Shown piece after piece: positions 24,086-30,670 of a DNA stretch of 41,451 nt. A program made the position numbers and the translations under genes. The stretch spans positions 1 to 41,451 of the forward strand of contig PMSQ01000123.1 in assembly GCA_003168355.1 (NCBI GenBank), given 5' to 3'. This DNA comes from Acidobacteriaceae bacterium. GTDB lineage: Bacteria > Acidobacteriota > Terriglobia > Terriglobales > Acidobacteriaceae. Every line of letters starts with the position of its first letter. Position 1 is the stretch's first letter. The notes below the pieces were generated by a model that saw only the letters and a list, made by a program, of their open reading frames with translations, searched no databases and had not been told where the DNA came from.

Positions 24086-24793
24086 ATGAACCGAAAGACG
24101 GTCAGGATCATTGCATTGCGAAGCTTCGCGCTGGTTATCGTGCTAGGCGCATCGCAGACTCGGGCAAAGGACTCCAAGACACCGTATTCGAGCATGGCCC
24201 CGCTTGACCAGTACCTAATGACGGATGGAAATGCCGAGATAGCCCTGGCGCGGAGCGCGGCACCGGAGTCCATCTCACGCGATGCTGAGGTCTTTGTCCT
24301 CGGACGGCATGGTTACGAAACCGCGGTCAAAGGTAAGAACGGTTTCGTATGTATCGTGGAACGATCGTGGATGGCCCCCTTCGACGATCCAGAGTTTTTG
24401 AACCCCGATCAGCGGCTTCCGCTTTGCCTCAATTCGCCGGCCGCACGATCGCACCTGCCACTCACTTTCAAAATGACAGAGTTGGCAATGACTGGGCTGT
24501 CCAAAACTCAGATGTTCGACAGTATCAAAGCTGCATTCGACAAGAAAGAACTGCCGCTGCCGGAACCCGGTGAGGTGTGCTACATGATGTCGAAGCAACA
24601 GTACTTTGGACGCAAGTACGGGAACGCGGATCCCCATCTGATGTTTTGGATTCCCAAAACAGACGATATGTTTTGGGGCGCAGGCCTCCCTGGCTCACCG
24701 GTGTACGTGCATCAATACTCTCCGGAGCCGATCACCGAGTTCATCATTTCGGTGTCCAAATGGTCGGACGGGACACCTGCACCCACGGACTGA
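24086..24793 (+). CDS. Secreted protein of unknown function, paralogue 1
   Basis: A 235-residue protein with a signal peptide (MNRKTVRIIALRSFALVIVL, cleavage near SQTRA-KD). Conserved blocks shared with its neighbour at 24866 include MAPLDQYLM, EIALARSAAP, HGYETAVKGKNGFVC, ERSW, and SKWSDGT.APTD at the end. Three Cys (FVC, LC, VC) are shared between the paralogues and could pair. GGGAG precedes the ATG at a good distance. I do not recognise a domain. Its position divergent from an HxlR regulator suggests induced expression. Confidence 0.72.
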   Translation: MNRKTVRIIALRSFALVIVLGASQTRAKDSKTPYSSMAPLDQYLMTDGNAEIALARSAAPESISRDAEVFVLGRHGYETAVKGKNGFVCIVERSWMAPFDDPEFLNPDQRLPLCLNSPAARSHLPLTFKMTELAMTGLSKTQMFDSIKAAFDKKELPLPEPGEVCYMMSKQQYFGRKYGNADPHLMFWIPKTDDMFWGAGLPGSPVYVHQYSPEPITEFIISVSKWSDGTPAPTD

Positions 24794-24865
24794 CGCGCGA
24801 ACCTCAGGGCGCGCTCAAACCATAACCGTTTGCAACAAAACTGTCTAAATCTCAGGAGGAAATCA

Positions 24866-25567
24866 ATGAACCGGGAGATAGTCAAGACAATCGCGCTGGT
24901 GGTGGTGCTGGGCGCGGCATGGCAAGCACATGCAGTGGATGCTAAAGCTCTCTATCCGAACATGGCCCCGCTTGATCAGTACTTGATAGCTGATCGAAAC
25001 GCCGAGATAGAGCTGGCACGTAGTGCGGCACCGGTATCCATATCGGGCGATGCCGAAGTGCTTGTCCTCGGACAGCATGGTTACGAAACCGCGGTCAAAG
25101 GCAAGAACGGTTTCGTATGTCTAGTGGAACGATCGTGGACCGCTGGAATCGACGATCCGGAGTTTTGGAATCCCAAGCTGCGGGCCCCGATCTGCTTCAA
25201 CCCGCCAGCCGCACGATCCTACATTCCACTCACGATCAAAAAGACCGAGTTGCTATTAGCTGGACAATCCAAAGCTCAAATGTTCGAAAGCATAAAGTCC
25301 GGCCTCGATAAAGGGGAATTGCCGACGCAGGAACCTGGCGCAATGTGTTACATGCTGTCAAAGCAAGGGTACTTGAACGATCATGACGGGCACTGGCATC
25401 CTCACCTGATGTTTTTCGTCCCGCTAACCGACAGTCAGACTTGGGGCGCAAATCTGCCGGGCTCCCCGGTTCTGGCGTCTAAAGACACTGAGGATCGACT
25501 GACGGTATTTCTGATTCAGGTCGCCAAGTGGTCGGATGGAACGGCTGCACCCACGGATACGCACTGA
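24866..25567 (+). CDS. Secreted protein of unknown function, paralogue 2
   Basis: A 233-residue tandem paralogue of the gene at 24086, well over half identical by eye, including the bases around the start codon (GGAGGAAATCAATGAACCG-like in both). The signal peptide is MNREIVKTIALVVVLGAAWQ with cleavage after AHA. The core motifs HGYETAVKGKNGFVCLVERSW and HPHLMFFVPLTD are retained. Divergence is spread evenly, so both copies look functional. Function unknown. Confidence 0.72.
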   Translation: MNREIVKTIALVVVLGAAWQAHAVDAKALYPNMAPLDQYLIADRNAEIELARSAAPVSISGDAEVLVLGQHGYETAVKGKNGFVCLVERSWTAGIDDPEFWNPKLRAPICFNPPAARSYIPLTIKKTELLLAGQSKAQMFESIKSGLDKGELPTQEPGAMCYMLSKQGYLNDHDGHWHPHLMFFVPLTDSQTWGANLPGSPVLASKDTEDRLTVFLIQVAKWSDGTAAPTDTH

Positions 25568-25577
25568 CTGGCTGGTG

Positions 25578-25620
25578 AGTAAGAGAAGACTAAGCTCTAC
25601 TAACTTCTAACTTCACTAAC
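25578..25620. repeat. Short heptad array
   Basis: Units CTACTAA, CTTCTAA, CTTCACT follow a partly complementary purine-rich stretch (GTAAGAGAAGACTAAG). It lies in the gap between a stop codon and the next gene, as at other loci. Confidence 0.5.
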
Positions 25621-25636
25621 GATAAAGGAGAAATGT

Positions 25637-26059
25637 ATGCAAATGAATCCCTACCTCTATTTCGATGGCGACTGCGAGGCCGCGTTCAAGTTCTACGAGA
25701 CGGTCCTCGGCGCCAAGATCGTTGTCTTGATGACCCATGAAGGCACGCCGGCTGCGGAGCAGGTGCCGGCGGAATGGCGAGCCAAAATTCTTCATGGCCG
25801 TTTGACCATTGGCGACCAGGTATTGATGGCATCGGACGCGCCTCCGGGACGGTTCCAGAAGCAAACGGGCTTCTCGCTGAACCTTGGGTTCACCGATGCG
25901 GCGGAAGCAGAGCGTGTATATCATGCGCTGGCGGAAAACGGAACCGAGACGATGCCGATCGCGGAGACATTTTGGGCGGTGAGATTTGGTATGCTCATTG
26001 ACCGCTTCGGTATCCCATGGATGGTCAACTGCGAAAAAGCTGTGCAGAAAGCTGCTTAG
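25637..26059 (+). CDS. PhnB-like VOC family protein
   Basis: The 140-residue protein starts MQMNPYLYFDGDCEAAFKFYETVLGAKI, diagnostic of the PhnB/YjdN (3-demethylubiquinone methyltransferase-like) branch of the vicinal oxygen chelate superfamily, and ends with AVRFGMLIDRFGIPWMVNCEK. Members bind a metal in a beta-barrel and include resistance and detoxification proteins; the substrate is unknown. AAAGGAG precedes the ATG. It begins a run of small co-directional genes (VOC, DoxX-like, RibD-C reductase) often seen behind HxlR regulators. Confidence 0.86.
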   Translation: MQMNPYLYFDGDCEAAFKFYETVLGAKIVVLMTHEGTPAAEQVPAEWRAKILHGRLTIGDQVLMASDAPPGRFQKQTGFSLNLGFTDAAEAERVYHALAENGTETMPIAETFWAVRFGMLIDRFGIPWMVNCEKAVQKAA

Positions 26060-26103
26060 GCAAGCTGCTGAAAAATTTAGTTTGCTGGCTGAATATCCTC
26101 TCG

Positions 26104-26160
26104 GCGGCTAAAGCCGCGGCTAATTTTGGCGGCATTTACGGCGCGGCTGAAAGCCGCGCC
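26104..26160. repeat. Two-hairpin element
   Basis: GCGGCT-AA-AGCCGC (26104-26117) and a perfect 9-bp stem with arms GGCGCGGCT and AGCCGCGCC around GAA (26140-26160). On the minus strand it matches the layout of the elements at 1869 and 7757. Confidence 0.75.
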
Positions 26161-26239
26161 CTTTCAAGCCGGAGGCGCAGCCGGAGTTTTTCGGCAGCCC
26201 GCCAGGCAGAACTATCAACACGTTTTGGAGAACAAGTTT

Positions 26240-26647
26240 ATGCAACCAACGATTCAAACTGCTTCGGCCTCGAGAGCAAGTCTCTGGGCCGGGCGTATTC
26301 TCAGCGCGCTAGCGGTGCTTCTTTTTATCTTCACCGGGATGTTCGCCTTGCTGAAGCCCGCCATGGCGATGCAGGGCTTCGTTCACTATGGCTACCCCGA
26401 CGGCGCCATGCAGCGCATCATCATTGTGGAGATCGCATGCGCCGTCCTCTATGCCATCCCGCGCACATCCGTTCTCGGCGCCATTCTGCTGACGGGCTAT
26501 CTAGGCGGCGCAACTTCTACGCATGTGCGAGCGGGTGAACCGTTCTACCTGGCGGTTGGCACGGGCATCGTGGTCTGGCTAGGGTTGTACTTGCGCGATG
26601 AGCGGCTGCGGGCGCTTATCCCGCTGCGGAGTTCAACGCCGAAGTAG
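26240..26647 (+). CDS. DoxX-like membrane protein
   Basis: A 135-residue protein with four hydrophobic helices (about 15-35, 55-75, 80-100 and 105-125). Sequence features such as LWAGRILSALAVLLFIFTG, GAILLTGYLGGATSTHVR and GLYLRDERLRALIP match the DoxX-like family. The family is linked to redox and detoxification roles but is poorly defined. The ATG at 26240 has GGAG ten bases upstream. It follows a two-hairpin repeat and precedes the reductase gene. Confidence 0.82.
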   Translation: MQPTIQTASASRASLWAGRILSALAVLLFIFTGMFALLKPAMAMQGFVHYGYPDGAMQRIIIVEIACAVLYAIPRTSVLGAILLTGYLGGATSTHVRAGEPFYLAVGTGIVVWLGLYLRDERLRALIPLRSSTPK

Positions 26648-26707
26648 CTGGGGCTCGGCGGTTGTCCAATGGAAGGTTCAGCCGTCTAACGAGCGGCGGA
26701 GAAAGCA

Positions 26708-27250
26708 ATGGGCAAGGTAATTGTTTCAAATGTGGCATCCCTGGATGGCTTCTTCGAAGGATCAAATAAGGAGTTAGATTGGGTTGTCACGGACGAAGAG
26801 TTCTTTGAATACGCCAGAGGCTTGCTGCGTGGGACGGACGCCCTCTTGTTCGGGCGAGCGACGTATCAACATATGGCAAACTACTGGCCGTCCGCTCCGG
26901 CCGATGAAATCGCGGACAAGATGAACAACTTGCCCAAGATTGTTTTTTCCAAGACTCTGAAAAAGGTGGACTGGAATAATTCGAGGCTGGTCAGTGACGA
27001 TATTCAGGAGGAAGTTTCGCAATTGAAAAAACAGGCTGGCAAAGACATGGTGATATTTGGCAGCTCTCGCCTCGCATCCTTTCTTATGCAAGTGGGGCTA
27101 GTCGATGAATACCGGGTTATTCTGCAACCTGTTCTGCTGGGTAGCGGCAGCCCCTTGTTCAAAGGCATAACAGAAAGAAATCATTTAAAGCTGGTATCAA
27201 CGAAGGTCTTTGGTTCGGGGGTCGTGCTGCTTAGCTACGAGAGAGCTTGA
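26708..27250 (+). CDS. Dihydrofolate reductase-like / RibD C-terminal domain protein
   Basis: A 180-residue stand-alone RibD-C/DHFR-fold protein. The NADPH-fold start [74 protein letters not shown] and [12 protein letters not shown] are the usual family blocks. These proteins resemble YyaP/YwjB; their substrate is generally unknown. GGAG lies upstream of the ATG. Context suggests a regulated detoxification set with the preceding VOC and DoxX-like genes. Confidence 0.88.
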   Translation: MGKVIVSNVASLDGFFEGSNKELDWVVTDEEFFEYARGLLRGTDALLFGRATYQHMANYWPSAPADEIADKMNNLPKIVFSKTLKKVDWNNSRLVSDDIQEEVSQLKKQAGKDMVIFGSSRLASFLMQVGLVDEYRVILQPVLLGSGSPLFKGITERNHLKLVSTKVFGSGVVLLSYERA

Positions 27251-27278
27251 GGAAAAACATTTACCAAGAGAGGGAGCC

Positions 27279-28394
27279 ATGAGCACGGTACGAGTTCTAG
27301 TGGGTACACGCAAAGGCGCGTTCGTCCTGACCGCGGATGGCAAGCGCGATAAGTGGGAGGTTAGCGGGCCGCACTTTGCGGGCTGGGAGATGTATCACGT
27401 GAAGGGATCGCCGGCGGATCCGAATCGGCTGTATGCGTCGCAATCCAGCGGCTGGTTTGGACAGATCATTCAGCGATCGAGCGACGGCGGCGAGACCTGG
27501 GAGCCGGTCGGCAACAAGTTTGCGTACGACGGCGTTCCGGGAACTCACCAGTGGTATGACGGGACGGCGCATCCCTGGGAGTTCAAGCGGGTGTGGCACC
27601 TCGAACCTTCGCTCACCGACCCCGATACTGTTTATGCCGGAATTGAGGACGCTGCGTTGTTCCGCTCGACCGACGGCGGACAGAATTGGCAGGAACTCTC
27701 CGGACTGCGCCAGCACGGCTCCGGACCGCACTGGCAGCCTGGCGCTGGCGGGATGTGCCTGCACACGATCATTCTCGATCCGAGCGATCCGCAGAGGATC
27801 TTCATCGCTATCTCGGCGGCGGGCGCGTTCCGCACCGATGACGGTGGTGAGACTTGGCGGCCCATCAATCGCGGGTTGTATTCCAAATACATTCCTGACC
27901 CGACGGCCGAGGTTGGCCACTGCGTTCACCACATCGCGATGAACCCGTCGCGACCGGGCGTGTTGTTCATGCAGAAGCACTGGGACGTGATGCGCAGCAA
28001 CGATGCTGGCGATTCGTGGCAAGAAATCAGCGGGAACCTGCCAACTGATTTTGGATTCGTGATTGACGTGCATGCGCATGAGCCGGAGACGATTTATGTC
28101 GTGCCCATAAAGAGTGATTCGGAGCACTTTGTTCCCGATGGCAAGCTGCGCGTTTTTCGCAGCCGCAGCGGCGGCAACGAGTGGGAGCCGCTGACGAAAG
28201 GTCTGCCGCAGAGCAACTGCTACGTCAACGTGTTGCGCGATGCCATGGCTGTCGACTCGCTGGACGAGTGCGGCGTGTATTTCGGTACCAGCGGCGGTCA
28301 GGTTTATGCCTCGGCTGATGCGGGAGATAGCTGGGCGCCGATTGTGCGGGACTTGCCGGCGGTGCTGAGCGTGGAGGTGCAGACGCTGAGGTGA
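27279..28394 (+). CDS. BNR/sialidase-like beta-propeller protein
   Basis: The 371-residue protein starts [18 protein letters not shown] and lacks a signal peptide. Asp-box (BNR) repeats are visible: [42 protein letters not shown] and [10 protein letters not shown], defining a sialidase/VPS10-type propeller. True sialidase catalytic Arg and Tyr residues cannot be recognised, so glycosidase activity is doubtful. AGGGAG precedes the start. In several soil bacteria such genes occur beside a MoaD/ThiS protein; here one lies two genes downstream, after a GNAT gene. Confidence 0.85.
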   Translation: MSTVRVLVGTRKGAFVLTADGKRDKWEVSGPHFAGWEMYHVKGSPADPNRLYASQSSGWFGQIIQRSSDGGETWEPVGNKFAYDGVPGTHQWYDGTAHPWEFKRVWHLEPSLTDPDTVYAGIEDAALFRSTDGGQNWQELSGLRQHGSGPHWQPGAGGMCLHTIILDPSDPQRIFIAISAAGAFRTDDGGETWRPINRGLYSKYIPDPTAEVGHCVHHIAMNPSRPGVLFMQKHWDVMRSNDAGDSWQEISGNLPTDFGFVIDVHAHEPETIYVVPIKSDSEHFVPDGKLRVFRSRSGGNEWEPLTKGLPQSNCYVNVLRDAMAVDSLDECGVYFGTSGGQVYASADAGDSWAPIVRDLPAVLSVEVQTLR

Positions 28395-28423
28395 AAAACA
28401 AATGAGCTGGCGGACGAAACGAA

Positions 28424-28966
28424 ATGCTTAGAATGCCCTTTGATCTCCAACCCGTTTTGAAGGGCGAACTCCTCGCACTCAGGCCCCTTCGGCCAGAGGA
28501 TTTTCACGATCTTTACGCTGTAGCTTCTGATCCGCTCATTTGGGAACAACACCCCGTCAACGACCGTTACAAAGCAGACGTTTTTGAGGGATTCTTTCGT
28601 GAGGCCATGGAATCCGGTGGAACGTTGATCGCGATTGATGGCGAGGATGGTGGAGTCATCGGGTCGTCTCGATTTCACGGATACGACCGAGAAAGAAGCG
28701 AGATCGAAATCGGTTGGACGTTCTTGGCTCGGTCTTACTGGGGTGGCGTCTACAACCGGGAAATGAAACAGCTCATGCTTCGTCACGCCTTTCAATTCGT
28801 GAACAGCGTTGTCTTCCTGGTTGGTCCCCGGAATTTGCGCTCACAAAGAGCCGTGGAGAAGATAGGTGGAACTCGCGCGGGATCCAGGTCCGATGCAGGT
28901 GGCCGGGAGAGTTTTGTCTACCAAATCACGGCTTCAACGTTCCTTCACACTTTCGCGCATAATTAG
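28424..28966 (+). CDS. RimJ/RimL-type GNAT acetyltransferase
   Basis: A 180-residue acetyltransferase. Blocks include [27 protein letters not shown] at the N-terminus, [30 protein letters not shown] for the acetyl-CoA site, and a C-terminal [14 protein letters not shown], all typical of the RimJ/RimL-like branch (Acetyltransf_3). Start could be ATG 28424 or 28433. The substrate is unknown. It overlaps neither neighbour but lies 29 bases after the BNR gene and 11 before the MoaD/ThiS gene, so co-transcription is likely. Confidence 0.88.
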   Translation: MLRMPFDLQPVLKGELLALRPLRPEDFHDLYAVASDPLIWEQHPVNDRYKADVFEGFFREAMESGGTLIAIDGEDGGVIGSSRFHGYDRERSEIEIGWTFLARSYWGGVYNREMKQLMLRHAFQFVNSVVFLVGPRNLRSQRAVEKIGGTRAGSRSDAGGRESFVYQITASTFLHTFAHN

Positions 28967-28977
28967 GTTTGGCGGCC

Positions 28978-29274
28978 ATGATTCGCGTCATCCTCCCTCC
29001 TCATCTCCGAGCGTTGTCTCGCACCGGCAGCGAGGTAATGCTTGAAGTCGAAGGTCTCGTCACGCAGCGCTCGGTGCTCGACACGCTTGAGGCTCGTTAT
29101 CCGGCGCTGTGCGGGACCATTCGAGATCGCGTCACACAGCAGCGGCGGCCGTTCTTGCGCTTCTTCGCATGCGAGCAGGATCTATCCCACGAGTCCCCGG
29201 ACGCCCCACTGCCCGAAGCGGTCGCCTCTGGTGCCGAGCCGCTGATTGTTCTAGGAGCGATTGCCGGGGGCTGA
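28978..29274 (+). CDS. MoaD/ThiS-family ubiquitin-like protein
   Basis: A 98-residue beta-grasp protein that starts [15 protein letters not shown] and ends in a di-glycine (VLGAIAGG), the feature needed for adenylation and thiocarboxylate formation in sulfur transfer. MoaD serves molybdopterin synthesis and ThiS thiamine synthesis, but no moeB, moaE or thiG is near, so another acceptor pathway is possible. An upstream TTG at 28969 would add three residues; I prefer the ATG. Confidence 0.85.
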   Translation: MIRVILPPHLRALSRTGSEVMLEVEGLVTQRSVLDTLEARYPALCGTIRDRVTQQRRPFLRFFACEQDLSHESPDAPLPEAVASGAEPLIVLGAIAGG

Positions 29275-29307
29275 TCGGCTACAAGGCTCCGTGGTAACAT
29301 TCTGCCC

Positions 29308-29538
29308 GTGCCCTTTACCGATACAAGCCCTGCCGCGCAAGCTGTCCAGCTCCGGATTCAGCGGGCAATGTCGGGAGAACAGCGCCTGCTCCTGGCGCTT
29401 GAGATGAGCCTGTTTGCCCGAGACTTAGCGAGGGCGCGGATCATCCGGGAGTGCCCCGATTGGCCGGAAGCGCAGGTTAAGCGAGAACTCCTGAGGTTGG
29501 CATTCCTGCCGGAGCCGCTGCCAGCGAAGCTACGATGA
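29308..29538 (+). CDS. Small helical protein coupled to a nucleotidyltransferase
   Basis: A 76-residue, mostly helical and charged protein starting at GTG 29308. Its TGA overlaps the ATG of the next gene as ATGA (29535-29538), implying translational coupling. The core RIQRAMSGEQRLLLALEMSLFA is amphipathic, and RRECPDWPEAQVKRELLRLAF-like text follows. It has no DNA-binding motif that I recognise. By position it could be a partner, antitoxin or regulatory subunit of the nucleotidyltransferase. Confidence 0.65.
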   Translation: MPFTDTSPAAQAVQLRIQRAMSGEQRLLLALEMSLFARDLARARIIRECPDWPEAQVKRELLRLAFLPEPLPAKLR

Positions 29539-30101
29539 GCGTCTCGGATGTCTTCGCCAGGATCAAGTCTGCGCTCGATTTAGCCGGTATTGCATACATG
29601 CTTTCGGGATCCTTTGCCAGCGCCTACTACGGCTCTCCTCGTTCAACTCAGGACATTGACCTCGTAATCGCCGCTGCTCCAGATCAGTTGCGGGCATTCG
29701 TCGAAAGTCTCCCAAGCGATGAATATTACGCAGAGGTGGACGCAGCCCTGGAAGCTCACCAACGGCAGTCGTTGTTCAACGTGATTGATCTAGCAACAGG
29801 CTGGAAGATCGACTTAATCATCCGCAAGTCCCGACCTTTCAGCCAAGAGGAATTTAGCCGTCGCCAACTGGTCAACTTTCAAGACATTTTTCTTTTTGTG
29901 GCGAGCGCCGAGGATGTAGTCATCGCGAAGCTGGAATGGTCGAAGCTCGCACAATCGCAAAGGCAGATCGAAGACGTGGGCGCGATACTAAGGGTCCGAT
30001 GGGAGTTGTTAGACCACGCTTATCTAGAAAAGTGGATCGTTGAACTGGAGCTAACGAAGGAATGGAAGGACGCAAGGCGTGCAGCCGGAGTCTCCGACTA
30101 A
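29535..30101 (+). CDS. Nucleotidyltransferase-fold protein (MNT/AbiEii-like)
   Basis: The 188-residue product has the minimal nucleotidyltransferase signature: a GS motif (YMLSGSFASAYYG), the paired acids in RSTQDIDLVI (Asp-x-Asp) and a third acid in GWKIDLIIRKS. Later text (SAEDVVIAKLEWSK) is common in this group. Such proteins modify RNA or proteins with nucleotides, often as toxins or antitoxins (for example AbiEii or MNT of HEPN-MNT pairs). It starts inside the stop of the preceding small gene. The nearest HEPN-like gene is 22 kb away at 7020, so that pairing is not supported. Confidence 0.82.
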   Translation: MSVSDVFARIKSALDLAGIAYMLSGSFASAYYGSPRSTQDIDLVIAAAPDQLRAFVESLPSDEYYAEVDAALEAHQRQSLFNVIDLATGWKIDLIIRKSRPFSQEEFSRRQLVNFQDIFLFVASAEDVVIAKLEWSKLAQSQRQIEDVGAILRVRWELLDHAYLEKWIVELELTKEWKDARRAAGVSD

Positions 30102-30211
30102 TTTGAAGTACGGAATTTTCCAATCTGGATCTGTCTGTCGTTGCCGTCGCACGATTTTGCTGACTCAGCCATTTGCTCCCGCCGCATCCCTCCGCTATAG
30201 TTTTAGGAACC

Positions 30212-30568
30212 GTGTTTGAAGATTTCACTGCCACCGATCGCTGGACCAAGAAGCGGGTTCACTGCGTATATCAGGCGCTGATTGTCGCCATCGCAACGCG
30301 TCACGCCGATGCCATCGATGTGAAGTTTTTGGTGGACGGGAGAACCGTCTGGGTGGCTTTGCCGCATCCGGCGTGGGTGGAATACAAGAAACGCACTGGC
30401 AAGGCCATCACGGACTCCTTGGCCGTCGAGATTGCCGGCCATTATTTGCGGGCTGCGCTAGCGGCGGGCGAAGGCTTGGGCCGCGACATGTACTCGCTCA
30501 CGGTCGAGGAAACGCTGGCCCACCTGGAAGCGGCGGTAGCAGCGATGCAAGCACCCGTCACGGCGTAG
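30212..30568 (+). CDS. Conserved-looking hypothetical protein
   Basis: A 118-residue protein with a GTG start at 30212 preceded by AGGAA. It begins MFEDFTATDRWTKKRVHCVYQ and has a compact alpha/beta pattern ending in an Ala-rich helix (ETLAHLEAAVAAM). No signal peptide, membrane segment or known motif. Codon use is normal for the region, which supports a real gene. It is convergent with the DUF4139 gene across REP copy G. Confidence 0.6.
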   Translation: MFEDFTATDRWTKKRVHCVYQALIVAIATRHADAIDVKFLVDGRTVWVALPHPAWVEYKKRTGKAITDSLAVEIAGHYLRAALAAGEGLGRDMYSLTVEETLAHLEAAVAAMQAPVTA

Positions 30569-30600
30569 CGCCCGCTACGGCATGGTGTGTCTCGTTCGCA

Positions 30601-30646
30601 GCCGGGCTTCGCCCAGGCTGGACAGCCGAGGCGGCTGTCCCTACAT
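30601..30646 (+). repeat. REP-like element copy G
   Basis: Hairpin GGGC-TTC-GCCC with extended imperfect flanks, then palindrome 30620-30640 (arms GGACAGCCG/CGGCTGTCC, loop AGG) and CTACAT. It lies between convergent genes about 13 kb from the RAYT island. Confidence 0.85.
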
Positions 30647-30670
30647 GAGCACGTACGGCGTCGCGAGCGG

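Noticed and set aside
7020..30101. Pairing the HEPN-like gene at 7020 with the nucleotidyltransferase at 29535 as a HEPN-MNT toxin-antitoxin
   Set aside because: Such pairs are adjacent; these are 22 kb apart and each has a different immediate context.
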